Positions 62,586 to 64,000 of a stretch of DNA of 64,000 nt are shown here, piece by piece. The first letter of the stretch is position 1. Every line of letters begins with the position of its first letter. Where the stretch lies: NCBI GenBank assembly GCA_026075535.2, contig AP026549.1, forward strand, positions 6,634,001-6,698,000, read 5' to 3'. A program made the position numbers and the translations under genes. Below the pieces are notes generated by a model that worked only from the letters and a program-made list of their open reading frames with translations, did not search any database and was not told the DNA's origin. The stretch comes from Tricholoma matsutake (lineage: Eukaryota; Basidiomycota; Agaricomycetes; Agaricales; Tricholomataceae).

Positions 62586-64000
62586 GGCAAAGCTTTCACT
62601 GACTGTAGCAGAGTGAGGGAACACAGTTGATCAGTTGGACTAGGGGACACAAAGGCAAACCTGTGAGGCCAGACAAAGATGACTAGAGAGCACCAAGAGA
62701 TCCATCAGCCTACAGGGAATAGCATGCCAGGCTTTTCCATCGGCCCCATTGTGTGAAGTTTCATTTGCTGGCTCCTGTGGGGCTTGGCAAATCAAAGTCG
62801 GATCCAGACTCACATCCATAAGCTGGGCCCATCCAAATAGGAATGATTCCTTACAGTTTGCTCACCGATGGACTCACTAAACCCAAGAGTTGCCAATGCA
62901 CTCAAAGAAACCATGTTGTCTGGTCATACAACATGCCTGACCACATTCAACAGAATCATGGTGGCCAGGATGTGGCAGAAGATTTTGAGTTGGAATTTGC
63001 TATTTTGCAAGATGAGAGAATCTATTTAAAGATTGAGAAAGGACAACCTGACCATCAACCAGTGAAAGGTGGAGCAAAGACAAAGTTGAATGAGGGTGGG
63101 GATGACTTGAGGGGCAAGAAAGCCTGAAATTAGTGTATTTAATCATGTCCACCTGTTATTTAGTTTGTAATGAACATTCCTACATTACTACAGTTTTTTG
63201 GTTATTTTGAGGGGGGTGGGGGTGGTACATTCAAATTTCTACCCTCTAGAAAAAAAATCAGGAGGGTGGGGGGGGTGGACAACTAAATATCTGAATTGTG
63301 AAATAAGGGAGCATTGTCCAGAAAAATAAAGTTCTCACTGCCCCTTGCCTGATATACTTAATTTTTTTTCCAACACCCCCTTGAGAAAAACAGTTCTTTT
63401 GCAGACTGACATAAGAGACTATGTCCAACTAAGGATTAGGGGCTTTGATATCCAATGCAGATGTCTCCACAGAAAATTCCGAACCATCTGGTCCTAAGTT
63501 CCACCACAATCAAGAAAGTCCCTTTTGGCCTATACATATTATCCTCTTACAGTTATGGATCTCCAGAATGTCACCAGAATTGCTAGCCTATGAGGACAAT
63601 GAGGAGATTGGATGTTGTATGACATATGTTTGCTCACTCTATTTGGTATACTAGCAAGATGCATGACCTGAGACTTGTTGTAGGAGGCATCAGCAACAGG
63701 GAAATCACTGTCTAAATTCCTGGTATTTGTCAATGATATCATATCTGCACCTGACTGCTTAGCAGGAGAGGTTCGTGCATTGAGCCTATTGCAGTACATG
63801 ATTAGCATCCAACCTACACAACCTGACTGAATCATTACAGGGCCACTGAAGTACACAAATTAGTGACTTTGCCAATCTAGAAGATGATTACATACCCATG
63901 GAAATAACATGAAAATTTGAAGCAAATAAGAGAAATGGAAACCTAACAAAAAGCAACTTGAGAATCCCAGCAGACCATCAGGCATGAAAGACACATACCA
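62586..64000. other. Right-hand flank, unassigned
   Basis: One plus-strand ORF (62843-63127, 94 codons) contains CQCTQRNHVVWSYNMPDHIQ then QNH, a C-x-C...H-x4-H arrangement that could be a decayed zinc finger, followed by a Glu/Asp-rich part; no family is recognised. G-rich tracts (63210-63230 and 63258-63280) and an AT-rich stretch follow. The ORF at 63445-63654 has no recognisable feature. No transposon ends were found here. Confidence 0.3.

Noticed and set aside
63205..63285. Telomeric or centromeric repeat from the G-rich tracts
   Set aside because: Only two irregular G-rich runs occur, with no TTAGGG-type periodicity.

Overview
This 64 kb window has no recognisable host gene. It is a eukaryotic, nested transposon cluster, almost certainly fungal and most likely from an Agaricomycete (Basidiomycota). 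Reasons: several Ty3/Gypsy chromoviruses with C-terminal chromodomains, short introns (about 50-70 bp) with GT..AG ends in a hAT transposase gene, and retroelement protein types common in that class. The species cannot be named from the sequence. Most copies are decayed. Stop codons inside reading frames are mostly TGA where CGA (Arg) is expected, and paired LTRs differ mainly at CpG dinucleotides, so methylation-linked CpG decay appears to be the main mutational force.

Layout. 1-6222: G1, Gypsy pol (+) running in from the left, an antisense cysteine-cluster gene, then the 3' LTR. 6.7-11.43 kb: G2, Gypsy pol (-) with its own antisense cysteine-cluster ORF, a small hAT-type element and a solo LTR (9239-9635, TSD AAAAG). 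11432-25217: G3A, Gypsy (+), split by the complete G4 element (14603-23631, -, TSD CTGTT). G4 is itself split by a hAT-type non-autonomous element (19242-20076, TSD GATGCCAT). 25.2-25.8 kb: gag of G2 resumes. 25807-44339: G5, Gypsy (+), TSD GTGTT. It contains an autonomous-type hAT element (30112-35957, TSD AATCTGGC, with a foldback MITE inside it) and the complete G6 Gypsy (36246-42520, TSD GTGCT). 44.34-44.45 kb: more G2 gag. 44452-51663: G7, Gypsy (+) with identical-length LTRs. 52969-53288: another foldback MITE (TSD ATGGCTAC). 53931-55.84 kb: a 5'-truncated Ty1/Copia element (-). 56.4-62.585 kb: G3B, a second copy of the G3 family (-), split by a 1.46 kb hAT-type element (59160-60616, TSD CCTGATAC). 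62.6-64 kb is unassigned.

The order of insertion can be read from the target duplications. G2 is oldest and is spread over roughly 45 kb by G3A, G5 and G7. G4 landed in G3A, hAT-A and G6 in G5, and MITEs in G4, hAT-A and G3B. The most interesting content is: small single-pass membrane proteins encoded in the env position of G4 and G7, each preceded by a TATA-like box; antisense cysteine-cluster genes between pol and the 3' LTR of G1 and G2; CpG-only divergence between the G4 LTRs; and hairpin-plus-splice-donor modules repeated inside two hAT elements.
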